Shown in pieces: positions 6,060 through 12,357 of a DNA stretch of 12,357 bases (position 1 is the stretch's first letter; every line of letters starts with the position of its first letter). Location: NCBI GenBank assembly GCA_022573485.1, contig JACZTW010000087.1:1-12357 (forward strand). The letters run 5' to 3'. The translations under genes and the position numbers were made by a program. Below the pieces are notes generated by a model, which was not told the origin of the DNA, searched no databases, and worked only from the letters and a program-made list of their open reading frames with translations. This DNA comes from Planctomycetota bacterium. Lineage in GTDB: Bacteria; Planctomycetota; Phycisphaerae; UBA1845; CAIVHJ01.

Positions 6060-7223
6060 CTACTGCTGACCTACCCGGAACGGATTCGTATCAACCATTG
6101 GATTCGGAAGTTGCCCCGCATCGTGCTGCGCCGTACTCGGGGGCATGGGGGTCGGCGGTAGAATCGTACTCGCCGTCGGCGCCGTCGATTCGGTCATTAC
6201 TGCTGGAGTGGGGCTCGCCGGCTGTGGCACTGAGCCTCCTTCGACGTCGAACCCCAGCGTCAGCCCAATTTCACCTAACTTGCGCTTGACCTCACGCAAA
6301 GAGGTCTTGCCAAAGCTGCGCACGCGCAGCAGATCGCTCTCCGTGCATCGCGCCAGTTCCCCAACCGTCAGGATCCGTGCCGATTCCAGACAGTTGCCCG
6401 CGCGAACGGAAAGGTCCAGGTCCGCCAAGCTCATGTTCAACTTAGCCCGGAGGTCGTCGTCGATGTCCGGTTCAGTGAAAGGTTCTTCCGGCATGGCTTC
6501 GATGATTTCATCCGTGCCCGCGTCGTGATAGAGAACGAAGGGGTTGAGATGCTTTCTGAGAATCTTAGCCGCTTCCACGAGCGCATCTTCCGGCTTGATC
6601 GCGCCGTTGGTCCAAATCTCCATGATCAAACAATCATAGTTGGTGCGTTGCCCGACACGCGTATCCACAGCCTTGTATCGAACCCGGGTGACCGGCGAGA
6701 ATGACGAGTCGATCGGGAACACATTCACATCCGCTTCAGTGCCCAGGTTATCCTCGGCCGGCCGCCAACCCCGGCCCTTCTCCACGACCATCTCAATCGA
6801 CAGCTCGACTTTGTCCGTGAGCGTGGCCAGATGGTGGTCGTGGTTGATGATTTCGATTTTCGGATCCGTCTCGATCGCGGCAGCCGTGACATTGCCCTTG
6901 GCAGTCCTTGTGACTCGAATGGTGCGCGGCTCATCCGCATCCATGCGGATGGCCAATCCCTTGATGTTCAGAACGATGTCTGTCACATCTTCGAGAACAC
7001 CCGGCAAACTAGTGAACTCGTGCGCCGCGCGCTCAATCTTCACGCGCGTCACGGCCGCCCCTTCAAGGCTGGACAGCAGGATTCGGCGCAGACTGTTACC
7101 AATGGTCGTGCCGAAGCCCCGCTCGAACGGTTCTATGCTGAACTTCCCGTAGTAGTCAGTGCTTGATTCTTCATCGCAGATGACTTGAGTGGGCAGTTCC
7201 AGACCTCTCCACCGAATCCGCAT
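6060..7223 (-). CDS. rpoA: DNA-directed RNA polymerase subunit alpha
   Basis: Alpha dimerises to start assembly of the RNA polymerase core, and its C-terminal domain contacts UP-element DNA and activators. The 387-residue protein has the N-terminal domain (about 1-235), with GKFSIEPFERGFGTTIGNSLRRILLSSLEG (26-55) and the assembly arginines at 46-47. A linker is followed by the C-terminal domain (about 262-325) with LSVRAGNCLE (271-280), whose R274 and N277 correspond to the DNA-contacting R265 and N268 of E. coli, and FGKTSLREVKRKL (304-316). A proline/threonine-rich tail of about 60 residues (327-387) follows, absent from the 329-residue E. coli protein. The opening MRIRWRGLELP recalls planctomycetal alpha subunits. 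A GAGGAG ribosome-binding site (7232-7237) lies 8 nt before the ATG. Confidence 0.98.
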   Translation of the reverse strand: MRIRWRGLELPTQVICDEESSTDYYGKFSIEPFERGFGTTIGNSLRRILLSSLEGAAVTRVKIERAAHEFTSLPGVLEDVTDIVLNIKGLAIRMDADEPRTIRVTRTAKGNVTAAAIETDPKIEIINHDHHLATLTDKVELSIEMVVEKGRGWRPAEDNLGTEADVNVFPIDSSFSPVTRVRYKAVDTRVGQRTNYDCLIMEIWTNGAIKPEDALVEAAKILRKHLNPFVLYHDAGTDEIIEAMPEEPFTEPDIDDDLRAKLNMSLADLDLSVRAGNCLESARILTVGELARCTESDLLRVRSFGKTSLREVKRKLGEIGLTLGFDVEGGSVPQPASPTPAVMTESTAPTASTILPPTPMPPSTAQHDAGQLPNPMVDTNPFRVGQQ

Positions 7224-7297
7224 ATTCTCATCTCCTCATCGGAAGACCGCATCTGAGTATTTTGTATCAACCGCGTCATCGCCGCCCCGATCGGGAC

Positions 7298-7930
7298 TCA
7301 GCGACTACACATCTCGACAATCAACTGCTCTTCAACAGGGATTTGGACATCATCCCTGCCCGGCAACGCCGCAACCGTCGCCTCCAGCCGTTCCGGCACA
7401 AGTTCCAGCCAGCCTTGTGAGGTCGGGCCGCCGCACGTCTCCAGATTCTGCCGGATCAGCTTCTGGCTCCCATCTTTGCTTCGGACGCCGATCGTGTCAC
7501 CCACCCGCACTTGGTAGCTGGGTCGGTCGATCTTCCGATTGTTGACCAGAATATGACCGTGCCCGACGACTTCGCGGGCCGCCTTGGGGGAAGCAGCAAA
7601 GCCCAGCTTCCGGATCACGTTGTCCAGCCGGCGCTCGAGCAGGCTCAGCAGAACCTCACCTGTATTCCCTTTGGCCTTCTCCGCTCGTGCGAAATAGAGC
7701 ACAAACTGTCTCTCATAAACGCCGTAATATCGTTTAACCTTCTGCTTCTCGCGAAGGCGGATGCCATAGCTCGTGCTCTTGCGGCGGCGCCAGAAGTGCA
7801 TACCCGGCGGCCGATTCCTGCTTTGCCGCTCCATGGGGCATTTCGCAGAGTAGCAACGACTCCCCTTGAGCATGAGCTTGATGCCTTCGCGGCGGCACAA
7901 ACGACAGACTGGTCCGATGTATCTCGACAT
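7298..7930 (-). CDS. rpsD: 30S ribosomal protein S4 (zinc-binding type)
   Basis: S4 is a primary 16S rRNA-binding protein that starts small-subunit assembly. The 210-residue protein carries cysteines C9, C12, C26 and C31 (VCRLCRREG and RCYSAKCP), the zinc-finger form of S4 rather than the cysteine-free form. The S4 RNA-binding domain spans about 98-160, with LERRLDNVIRKLGFA and ILVNNRKIDRPSYQVRVGD. The C-terminus EEQLIVEMCSR is standard. It lies between rpsK (29 nt upstream) and rpoA (74 nt downstream), the alpha-operon order. An AGAGGA motif lies about 10 nt before the ATG at 7930. Confidence 0.98.
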   Translation of the reverse strand: MSRYIGPVCRLCRREGIKLMLKGSRCYSAKCPMERQSRNRPPGMHFWRRRKSTSYGIRLREKQKVKRYYGVYERQFVLYFARAEKAKGNTGEVLLSLLERRLDNVIRKLGFAASPKAAREVVGHGHILVNNRKIDRPSYQVRVGDTIGVRSKDGSQKLIRQNLETCGGPTSQGWLELVPERLEATVAALPGRDDVQIPVEEQLIVEMCSR

Positions 7931-7959
7931 AAGCGAAACGTCCTCTGGCAGATGACTCT

Positions 7960-8343
7960 CTACACTCGCCGCCTCTTGGCCGGCCGACAGCCGTTGTGCG
8001 GCAACGGCGTCACATCCTCAATCGACTGAATCCTGATCCCGGCAGACTGCAGAGCCGTGATAGCGGATTCCCGACCCGACCCCGGGCCTTTGACTCTCAC
8101 TTCAAGTTCCATGATGCCGAACTTCTTGGCGGCGTGGGCGCAAGTTTCCGCAGCCCGCTGCGCTGCAAAGGGCGTACTCTTGCGAGTACCCTTAAAGCCC
8201 ATTGTCCCGGAAGAAGCCCAGCACAATGTCTCACCGTTGGCGTCCGTGATCGTGATCAGCGTGTTGTTGAACGTGGCCTTGATATGAGCAATGCCACGCG
8301 CGACATTCCGCCGCACCGTTTTCTTGCCGGCTTTCTTAGCCAC
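7960..8343 (-). CDS. rpsK: 30S ribosomal protein S11
   Basis: S11 lies in the platform of the small subunit near the mRNA exit site. The 127-residue protein has the canonical GIAHIKATFNNTLITITDANGE (17-38), GFKGTRKSTPFAAQRAAE (49-66), VRVKGPGSGRESAITAL (82-98) and the PLPHNGCRPAKRRRV end. The start codon is GTG at 8343, with AAGGAG at 8351-8356, 7 nt upstream. The start and its ribosome-binding site lie inside the end of rpsM, giving an 8-nt overlap that suggests coupled translation. Confidence 0.98.
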   Translation of the reverse strand: MAKKAGKKTVRRNVARGIAHIKATFNNTLITITDANGETLCWASSGTMGFKGTRKSTPFAAQRAAETCAHAAKKFGIMELEVRVKGPGSGRESAITALQSAGIRIQSIEDVTPLPHNGCRPAKRRRV

Positions 8344-8725
8344 GATGCAACTCCTTCACGCCCTTCTTGCCCGCAACCGTCTTCTTGGGGCCTTTGCGCG
8401 TACGCGCGTTGGTTCGGGTCCTTTGCCCGCGAACGGGCAAACCGCGGCGGTGGCGCAATCCTCTGTAGGATCCAATATCCCGCAATCGGGCAATGTTCTG
8501 CTGAACCTGACGACGGAGTTGCCCTTCGACGATGTAGTCGCGGGTGATGATATTGGCAATCCCGGTCACCTCCGACTCGGTGAGGTCTTTCGAGCGAACC
8601 GTCTCGTCGATGCCGGCATCCTTCAGGATCATCTTGCTCACGTAGGGTCCCACGCCATAGATATAGCGCATGGCGATCCCGATGGGCTTGTTGTTGGGCA
8701 CATCAACACCAGCGATTCGAGGCAT
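8336..8725 (-). CDS. rpsM: 30S ribosomal protein S13
   Basis: S13 is in the head of the small subunit and contacts the P-site tRNA and the large subunit. From the second of two adjacent ATG codons (8728 and 8725) the protein has 129 residues and begins MPRIAGVDVPNNKPIGIAM. Later signatures are IYGVGPYVSKMILKDAGID, IGSYRGLRHRRGLPVRGQRTRTNARTRKGPKKTVAGKK, and a basic tail. The ribosome-binding site AAAGGA (8732-8737) is 6 nt from the second ATG and only 3 nt from the first, so 8725 is preferred. It follows rpmJ by 13-16 nt and overlaps rpsK by 8 nt. Confidence 0.97.
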   Translation of the reverse strand: MPRIAGVDVPNNKPIGIAMRYIYGVGPYVSKMILKDAGIDETVRSKDLTESEVTGIANIITRDYIVEGQLRRQVQQNIARLRDIGSYRGLRHRRGLPVRGQRTRTNARTRKGPKKTVAGKKGVKELHRG

Positions 8726-8741
8726 CATCCGTCCTTTCTGC

Positions 8742-8855
8742 TCAGCCTTGTCGTTGCTTGTGGCGAGGATTCGTACAAATCACGCGAATCACGCCTTTCC
8801 GCTTGATGATTTTGCAGTTCCCGCAAATCCGCTTGACGCTGCTTCGGACTTTCAT
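8742..8855 (-). CDS. rpmJ: 50S ribosomal protein L36 (zinc-binding type)
   Basis: Reading the minus strand from the ATG at 8855 gives a 37-residue protein beginning MKVRSSVKRICGNCKIIKRK and ending HKQRQG. This is L36, the smallest large-subunit protein. C11, C14, C27 and H32 form the zinc site of the C-plus type. It has the best ribosome-binding site in the window, AAGGAGGTG at 8861-8869, close to ideal spacing. It is in its usual position just before rpsM, but infA, which normally precedes it, is absent; map ends 15 nt upstream. Confidence 0.97.
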   Translation of the reverse strand: MKVRSSVKRICGNCKIIKRKGVIRVICTNPRHKQRQG

Positions 8856-8870
8856 CGCCGCACCTCCTTC

Positions 8871-9665
8871 CTATCGACCGTCGGTCAACACGTCGCTGCC
8901 GTTGTCGGTGACTGCAATGGTATGCTCGAAGTGAGCGGCCCATCTGCCATCGCGAGTCACAACCGTCCAGCAATCGTCGTCTTTGTACTCCACATCCGCC
9001 GTGCCGATGTTGACCATCGGTTCCACGGCGAGCAGCATCCCCGGGCGAAGCTCAAAATCCTGCCTGGCCTGCTGGCGGTCGTAGTAGTTGGGCACCTTCG
9101 GATCCTCGTGCATTTGCTGTCCGATGCCATGCCCGACGAACTCTCGCACGACGGAGAAGCCGCTCTCCTCCGCGCGCTTCTGCATCCGCTTGGCGACTTC
9201 GCTCCAGCGCCGACCCGGTTTCATATGAACCACTGCAATCTCCAACATGGAACGCGTCACGTCGAGCAACTTCTGAACCTCGGGGGCCACTTCACCGATG
9301 GCAATCGTGACCGCCGCATCTCCACAATACCCTTTTAGCCGCACGCCACAGTCCACGCTGATGATGTCTCCGGCCTGCAGCGGGCGTCCGTTCGGAATCC
9401 CATGCACGACCTCCTCGTTGGTGCTGGTACACAGCGCCGCCGGAAAAGGAAATCGCGCCTTCGGCGCCCGAACACCCTTGAACAGCGCTTCGCCGCCGGC
9501 CTCCGCAATGATGCGTTCGGCTTCGGCATTGAGCTCCGCACTCGACACGCCGGGCAAAGCCATCTCTTCACAGCGCGAGAGAACACGGCGAACCACGCGA
9601 CCGGCTTCCCGCATCAATTCAATCTCGCGAGCGCTCTTGAGAATGATCCCGCGTTTCACCAGCAT
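8871..9665 (-). CDS. map: Methionine aminopeptidase, type I
   Basis: This cytoplasmic metalloenzyme removes the initiator methionine from new proteins whose second residue is small. The 264-residue protein has the pita-bread fold signatures and all metal ligands: D105 (SVDCG), D116 (YCGDAA), H179 (VGHGIG), E215 (LAVEPMV) and E247 (HFEHT), plus the conserved substrate-contacting H88 (EEVVHGIPNG). Length and the lack of an insertion in the catalytic domain indicate type I. The ATG at 9665 has no clear ribosome-binding site and lies 44 nt after secY; adk, often found between the two, is missing. Confidence 0.97.
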   Translation of the reverse strand: MLVKRGIILKSAREIELMREAGRVVRRVLSRCEEMALPGVSSAELNAEAERIIAEAGGEALFKGVRAPKARFPFPAALCTSTNEEVVHGIPNGRPLQAGDIISVDCGVRLKGYCGDAAVTIAIGEVAPEVQKLLDVTRSMLEIAVVHMKPGRRWSEVAKRMQKRAEESGFSVVREFVGHGIGQQMHEDPKVPNYYDRQQARQDFELRPGMLLAVEPMVNIGTADVEYKDDDCWTVVTRDGRWAAHFEHTIAVTDNGSDVLTDGR

Positions 9666-9709
9666 CCGAGGTCTACCGTTCCGACGATTGCGAGGCGCCG
9701 ATCACGCGC

Positions 9710-11080
9710 CTACCCGCGCGCTCCCTTAATCGTTCCTGCGCCACCAAGAAAGCCCTCGTAATTTCGCATGATCAAATTGGCTTCGATGCGCTGGATCATG
9801 TCCAGGGCCACGCTGACCACAATGAGCAGGCCGGTGCCGCCCAGGTATTGAGTCACCATGAAGTCAACTTCCAGCCAGTCCGCAAAGACCGAGGGAATCA
9901 CGGCGATCAGAGCCAGGAAGCCCGCGCCCACATAGGTGATCCGCGTCATCACTTTCTCGAGGTAGTCCGCCGTCCGCTTGCCAGGACGCAAACCGGGAAT
10001 GAAGCTGCCGTGGTCGCGCAACTGAGTGGCCATTTCCTTCGGCTGAAACTGCACCGTGGTCCAAAAGTAGGCAAACACATAGACCAGCAGGATATACGTC
10101 ACAATATAAATGTACCCACCCCCATACCGGAATGCCTCAGTAGCGGCCGCGAAGAAGGAAACCGAGGGCCAAGCCTGTTCACACCAGCCGAAAATGATGC
10201 TGGGGAAGATCAAAAGGGAGCTCGCAAAGATGATCGGCATCACCCCGCCGTGATTAACGCGCAGGGGAAGGTACTGTCGCTGGCCACCGTAGACGCGGCG
10301 CCCTCGCATTTGCTTGGCCTGTTGGATTGGAATTCGGCGCTGCGCTTGAGTGATCAGAATCGCGCCGGCCACCACGCCGACAAACGCGACGATCAGAAAG
10401 AGCAGCTTGCCGGGGCCATAAGTGCTGGCCCCGCCGTCTCCGCCCATGCTCAACGAGGCATTCTGACCGACGGTGATCATGGCCATCGGCATACGGGCAA
10501 TGATGCCGGCCATAATGATCAGGCTGATCCCGCTGCCCAAACCGTATTCGTCGATTTGCTCGCCAAGCCACATCAGAAAAACCGTGCCGCAGACCAGTGC
10601 GGACACGCCCATAATCCAAAAAGTGTACGTGTTGGCATAATCGGGGTAGACGAAGCCCTGCGCATGAATGTATTTGAGCCAAATCACGGCTTGAACGAAG
10701 CAAATCAGCACAGTCGTATAGCGCGTGTATTCCTGGATCTTCTTTTGTCCGGTCGCGCCTTCGCGACGCAGTTTCTCAAGCGCCGGTACCACCGTCGCGA
10801 GCAACTGAAAAATGATGGACGCCGAAATGTAGGGCATGATGCCGAGGCCGAAGATCGTGCTTTGCTGCAGATTGCCGCCCGTGAAGATCGCAAAATACTC
10901 GAACGCATCGCCCATCGCACCGCCGCCGGAACCCGGCGACGCCTTGCTCATTTGCTCCTGCCAGATCCCCGGCAGCGGGATGCCGAAGCCGAGGCGGTAA
11001 ATGACCAGCATCCCGATCGTGAACAGGATCTTCTTCCGCAGTTCGGCGACCTTGAAGATATTCAGGAACGTACTAAACAT
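9710..11080 (-). CDS. secY: Protein translocase subunit SecY
   Basis: SecY is the channel of the SecYEG translocon in the inner membrane. The 456-residue protein has about ten transmembrane segments. It begins FKVAELRKKILFTIGMLVIYRLGFGIPLPGI (9-39), then GIMPYISASIIFQLL (80-94), GEQIDEYGLGSGISLIIMAGI (173-193), the cytoplasmic RRIPIQQAKQMRGRRVYGGQRQYLPLRVNHGGVMPIIFASSL (248-289) and FIPGLRPGKRTADYLEKVMTRIT (360-382). A glycine-rich insertion at about 47-56 and a loop at about 207-222 are less conserved. It follows rplO by 9 nt, the normal spc-operon position. The start ATG has only a weak AGAG ribosome-binding motif. Confidence 0.98.
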   Translation of the reverse strand: MFSTFLNIFKVAELRKKILFTIGMLVIYRLGFGIPLPGIWQEQMSKASPGSGGGAMGDAFEYFAIFTGGNLQQSTIFGLGIMPYISASIIFQLLATVVPALEKLRREGATGQKKIQEYTRYTTVLICFVQAVIWLKYIHAQGFVYPDYANTYTFWIMGVSALVCGTVFLMWLGEQIDEYGLGSGISLIIMAGIIARMPMAMITVGQNASLSMGGDGGASTYGPGKLLFLIVAFVGVVAGAILITQAQRRIPIQQAKQMRGRRVYGGQRQYLPLRVNHGGVMPIIFASSLLIFPSIIFGWCEQAWPSVSFFAAATEAFRYGGGYIYIVTYILLVYVFAYFWTTVQFQPKEMATQLRDHGSFIPGLRPGKRTADYLEKVMTRITYVGAGFLALIAVIPSVFADWLEVDFMVTQYLGGTGLLIVVSVALDMIQRIEANLIMRNYEGFLGGAGTIKGARG

Positions 11081-11089
11081 TGAATCGCT

Positions 11090-11548
11090 CTACTTGGAGT
11101 TCCCAATCTCGCTGACCGTGCCGCCCGCCGCCGTGATCTTCTCTCTGGCCGACTTGCTGAACCGGTCCGCCAGCACCGTCAACTTCTTGGCAAGGTCGCC
11201 GTCGCCCAGAATCTTCACCAAAACTCGATCGTTCCGCAGCAACCCCACTTTGACCAACGTCTGCTTCGTGACTTCGTCGCCGTTGCTGAACAACTCGTCG
11301 AGGTCACACACATTCACAATGTCATACTCGGTTTTGAACGGAGCGTTGGAGAAGCCTCGCTTGGGGATTCGACGAAACAGCGGCATCTGACCACCTTCGG
11401 TGAGACGCCGAATCGAACCCCCCGCACGCTGACCCGAGCCCTTGTGGCCTCGGCCGCACGTCTTGCCGTGGCCCGAGCCGCGGCCACGCCCGACACGCTT
11501 GCGCTTTTCGTGGGCACCTGCTTTACTTGTAATATCCGCCAGTTCCAT
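11090..11548 (-). CDS. rplO: 50S ribosomal protein L15
   Basis: L15 is a large-subunit assembly protein. The 152-residue protein has the flexible basic N-terminal region GRGRGSGHGKTCGRGHKGSGQRAG (20-43), then EGGQMPLFRRIPKRGFSN (51-68), and a C-terminal domain with LVKVGLLRNDRVLVKILGDGDL and LTVLADRFSKSAREKITAAGGTV. It follows rpsE by only 14 nt, which leaves no room for rpmD (L30), the usual gene between them. Confidence 0.97.
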   Translation of the reverse strand: MELADITSKAGAHEKRKRVGRGRGSGHGKTCGRGHKGSGQRAGGSIRRLTEGGQMPLFRRIPKRGFSNAPFKTEYDIVNVCDLDELFSNGDEVTKQTLVKVGLLRNDRVLVKILGDGDLAKKLTVLADRFSKSAREKITAAGGTVSEIGNSK

Positions 11549-11562
11549 TTTCTCAAACCCGT

Positions 11563-12069
11563 CTAAGAGACGACACTCACGCCGCGCAGGCGAGTGATAT
11601 CCCCTGCGTTGATCAAAGATCGCAGCGCCTCGAACGTCGCACGTACCACATTCTTGGGGCTGTTCGAGCCATAGCTCTTGGTCAGCACGTCATGAACACC
11701 GGCCAACTCCAACACAGCCCGCACGCTCGCTCCTGCAATGACACCGGTTCCCGGACTCGCCGGGACCATGACCACTCGACTCGCCCCGTACCGTCCCACA
11801 ACCTCGTGGGGCAATGTGCGGCCTTCGAGCTTCACGGTGATGATGTTCTTGTGCGCCGCCTTGATGGCTTTTTCCACAGCCGATGGAACCTGGTTGGCTT
11901 TGCCATATCCGATGCCGACCTGGCCGCGACGGTCGCCGACGACCACCAGTGCCGCGAAGCTGAAACGCTGGCCTCCCTTGACGACCGTGGTACAGCGGTA
12001 AATCCGCACCACTTCATCTTCAAAGCCTCCCGGGGAAGACTCGGCGTTCTGTCTCTTTTGAAAAGCCAT
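11563..12069 (-). CDS. rpsE: 30S ribosomal protein S5
   Basis: S5 helps keep decoding accurate and lies on the solvent side of the small subunit. From the ATG at 12069 the protein has 168 residues with the double-stranded RNA-binding-type fold: VVRIYRCTTVVKGGQRFSFAALVVVGD, GQVGIGYGKANQVPSAVEKAI, then VMVPASPGTGVIAGASVRAVLELAGVHDVLTKSYGSNSPKNVVRATFEAL. The upstream in-frame GTG at 12081 would add four residues, but the AGGTG ribosome-binding site (12079-12083) overlaps that GTG and is well spaced from the ATG (9 nt). The gene follows rplR by 17 nt. Confidence 0.97.
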   Translation of the reverse strand: MAFQKRQNAESSPGGFEDEVVRIYRCTTVVKGGQRFSFAALVVVGDRRGQVGIGYGKANQVPSAVEKAIKAAHKNIITVKLEGRTLPHEVVGRYGASRVVMVPASPGTGVIAGASVRAVLELAGVHDVLTKSYGSNSPKNVVRATFEALRSLINAGDITRLRGVSVVS

Positions 12070-12086
12070 GCTGCAATGCACCTATA

Positions 12087-12357
12087 CTAGAACTTGATGC
12101 CTTCCTTTTGGAACGCGTCGGCCAGCGCTTTTAACCGGCCGTGAAAGCGGTAACCGTTGCGATCGAACAGCACCCGCGACACGCCTTTTGCTTTCGCACG
12201 CTGGGCGATTTCCTGTCCGATGAGTCTGGCTGCGTCCTGGTTGCCACCATAACTAATTGACTTTTGCAAGGCCACGTTGCGCGTATTTGCTTCACAAATC
12301 GTCGTGCCGGACAGGTCATCAATCAATTGCACGTAGATATTCTTATGGCTGCGGAAT
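12087..12357 (-). CDS. rplR: 50S ribosomal protein L18, C-terminal three quarters (cut by window edge)
   Basis: L18 binds 5S rRNA and carries it into the large subunit. The reading frame is open to the window end and encodes 89 residues starting FRSHKNIYVQLIDDLSG, which aligns with the L18 segment near residue 30 of a protein of about 120. Further signatures are ISYGGNQDAARLIGQEIAQRAKAKGVSRVLFDRNGYRFHGRLKALADAFQKEGIKF. A GTG at 12332 is internal to this conserved region and is not the real start. The gene is upstream of rpsE in the normal spc order. Confidence 0.96.
   Translation of the reverse strand, partial: FRSHKNIYVQLIDDLSGTTICEANTRNVALQKSISYGGNQDAARLIGQEIAQRAKAKGVSRVLFDRNGYRFHGRLKALADAFQKEGIKF

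Noticed and set aside
7286..7295. CCCGATCGGG palindrome just after the rpsD stop
   Set aside because: It has no loop and no following T-tract, so it is not a terminator. A 10-bp palindrome is expected by chance in GC-rich DNA.
9848..11083. A 411-codon open frame on the plus strand opposite secY
   Set aside because: Its length is striking, but the peptide is rich in H, R, D and Q with no hydrophobic core or motif, and it covers almost exactly the secY gene. It is an antisense shadow.
1..12357. A new defence, mobile or biosynthetic system
   Set aside because: Every gene belongs to a known housekeeping or Moco family, apart from one DUF1015 fragment. No transposase, integrase, direct-repeat array or tRNA attachment site is visible.

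Overview
The window is a bacterial chromosome segment with no mobile elements, RNA genes or CRISPR. It is probably from a member of the Planctomycetota. The best clue is the RNA polymerase alpha subunit, whose N-terminus (MRIRWRGLELP...) resembles planctomycetal alpha subunits as I remember them. The missing rpmD, adk and infA in the ribosomal operon and the DUF1015 gene fit that placement but do not prove it. The lineage is an inference from sequence memory, not from a search.

Right part (12357 down to about 4796, all minus strand) is the end of the spc operon joined to the alpha operon. The order of transcription is rplR (partial), rpsE, rplO, secY, map, rpmJ, rpsM, rpsK, rpsD, rpoA, rplQ, then a HIT-family hydrolase gene. 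Gaps are short, from an 8-nt overlap to about 84 nt. Compared with the classical order, rpmD (L30) is missing between rpsE and rplO, adk between secY and map, and infA between map and rpmJ. L17 and RpoA carry unusual extra segments. S4 and L36 are the zinc-binding versions.

Middle and left part (4691 to 335) is a molybdenum cofactor (Moco) locus. A MOT1-type molybdate transporter gene (minus) ends tail-to-tail with mobA (plus), their stop codons overlapping. From the interval upstream of mobA, a compact operon moaD-moaE-moaC-moeA runs on the minus strand, with overlapping or closely spaced genes. Together these would import molybdate (MOT1), build the molybdopterin synthase (MoaD/MoaE), take part in cyclic pyranopterin formation (MoaC), insert molybdenum (MoeA) and attach GMP (MobA). 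moaA, a mogA/moaB-type adenylyltransferase and the MoaD-activating moeB are not in the window and must be elsewhere if the pathway is complete.

Far left (168 to 1, minus) is the first 56 codons of a DUF1015-family gene. It has a convincing sigma70-like promoter and lies beyond a 9-bp perfect inverted repeat that follows moeA.

I see no clearly new multi-gene system. The points most worth a second look are the mot1 promoter, which predicts a leaderless mRNA and overlaps an inverted repeat, the overlapping Moco gene junctions, and the enlarged L17 and RpoA proteins.
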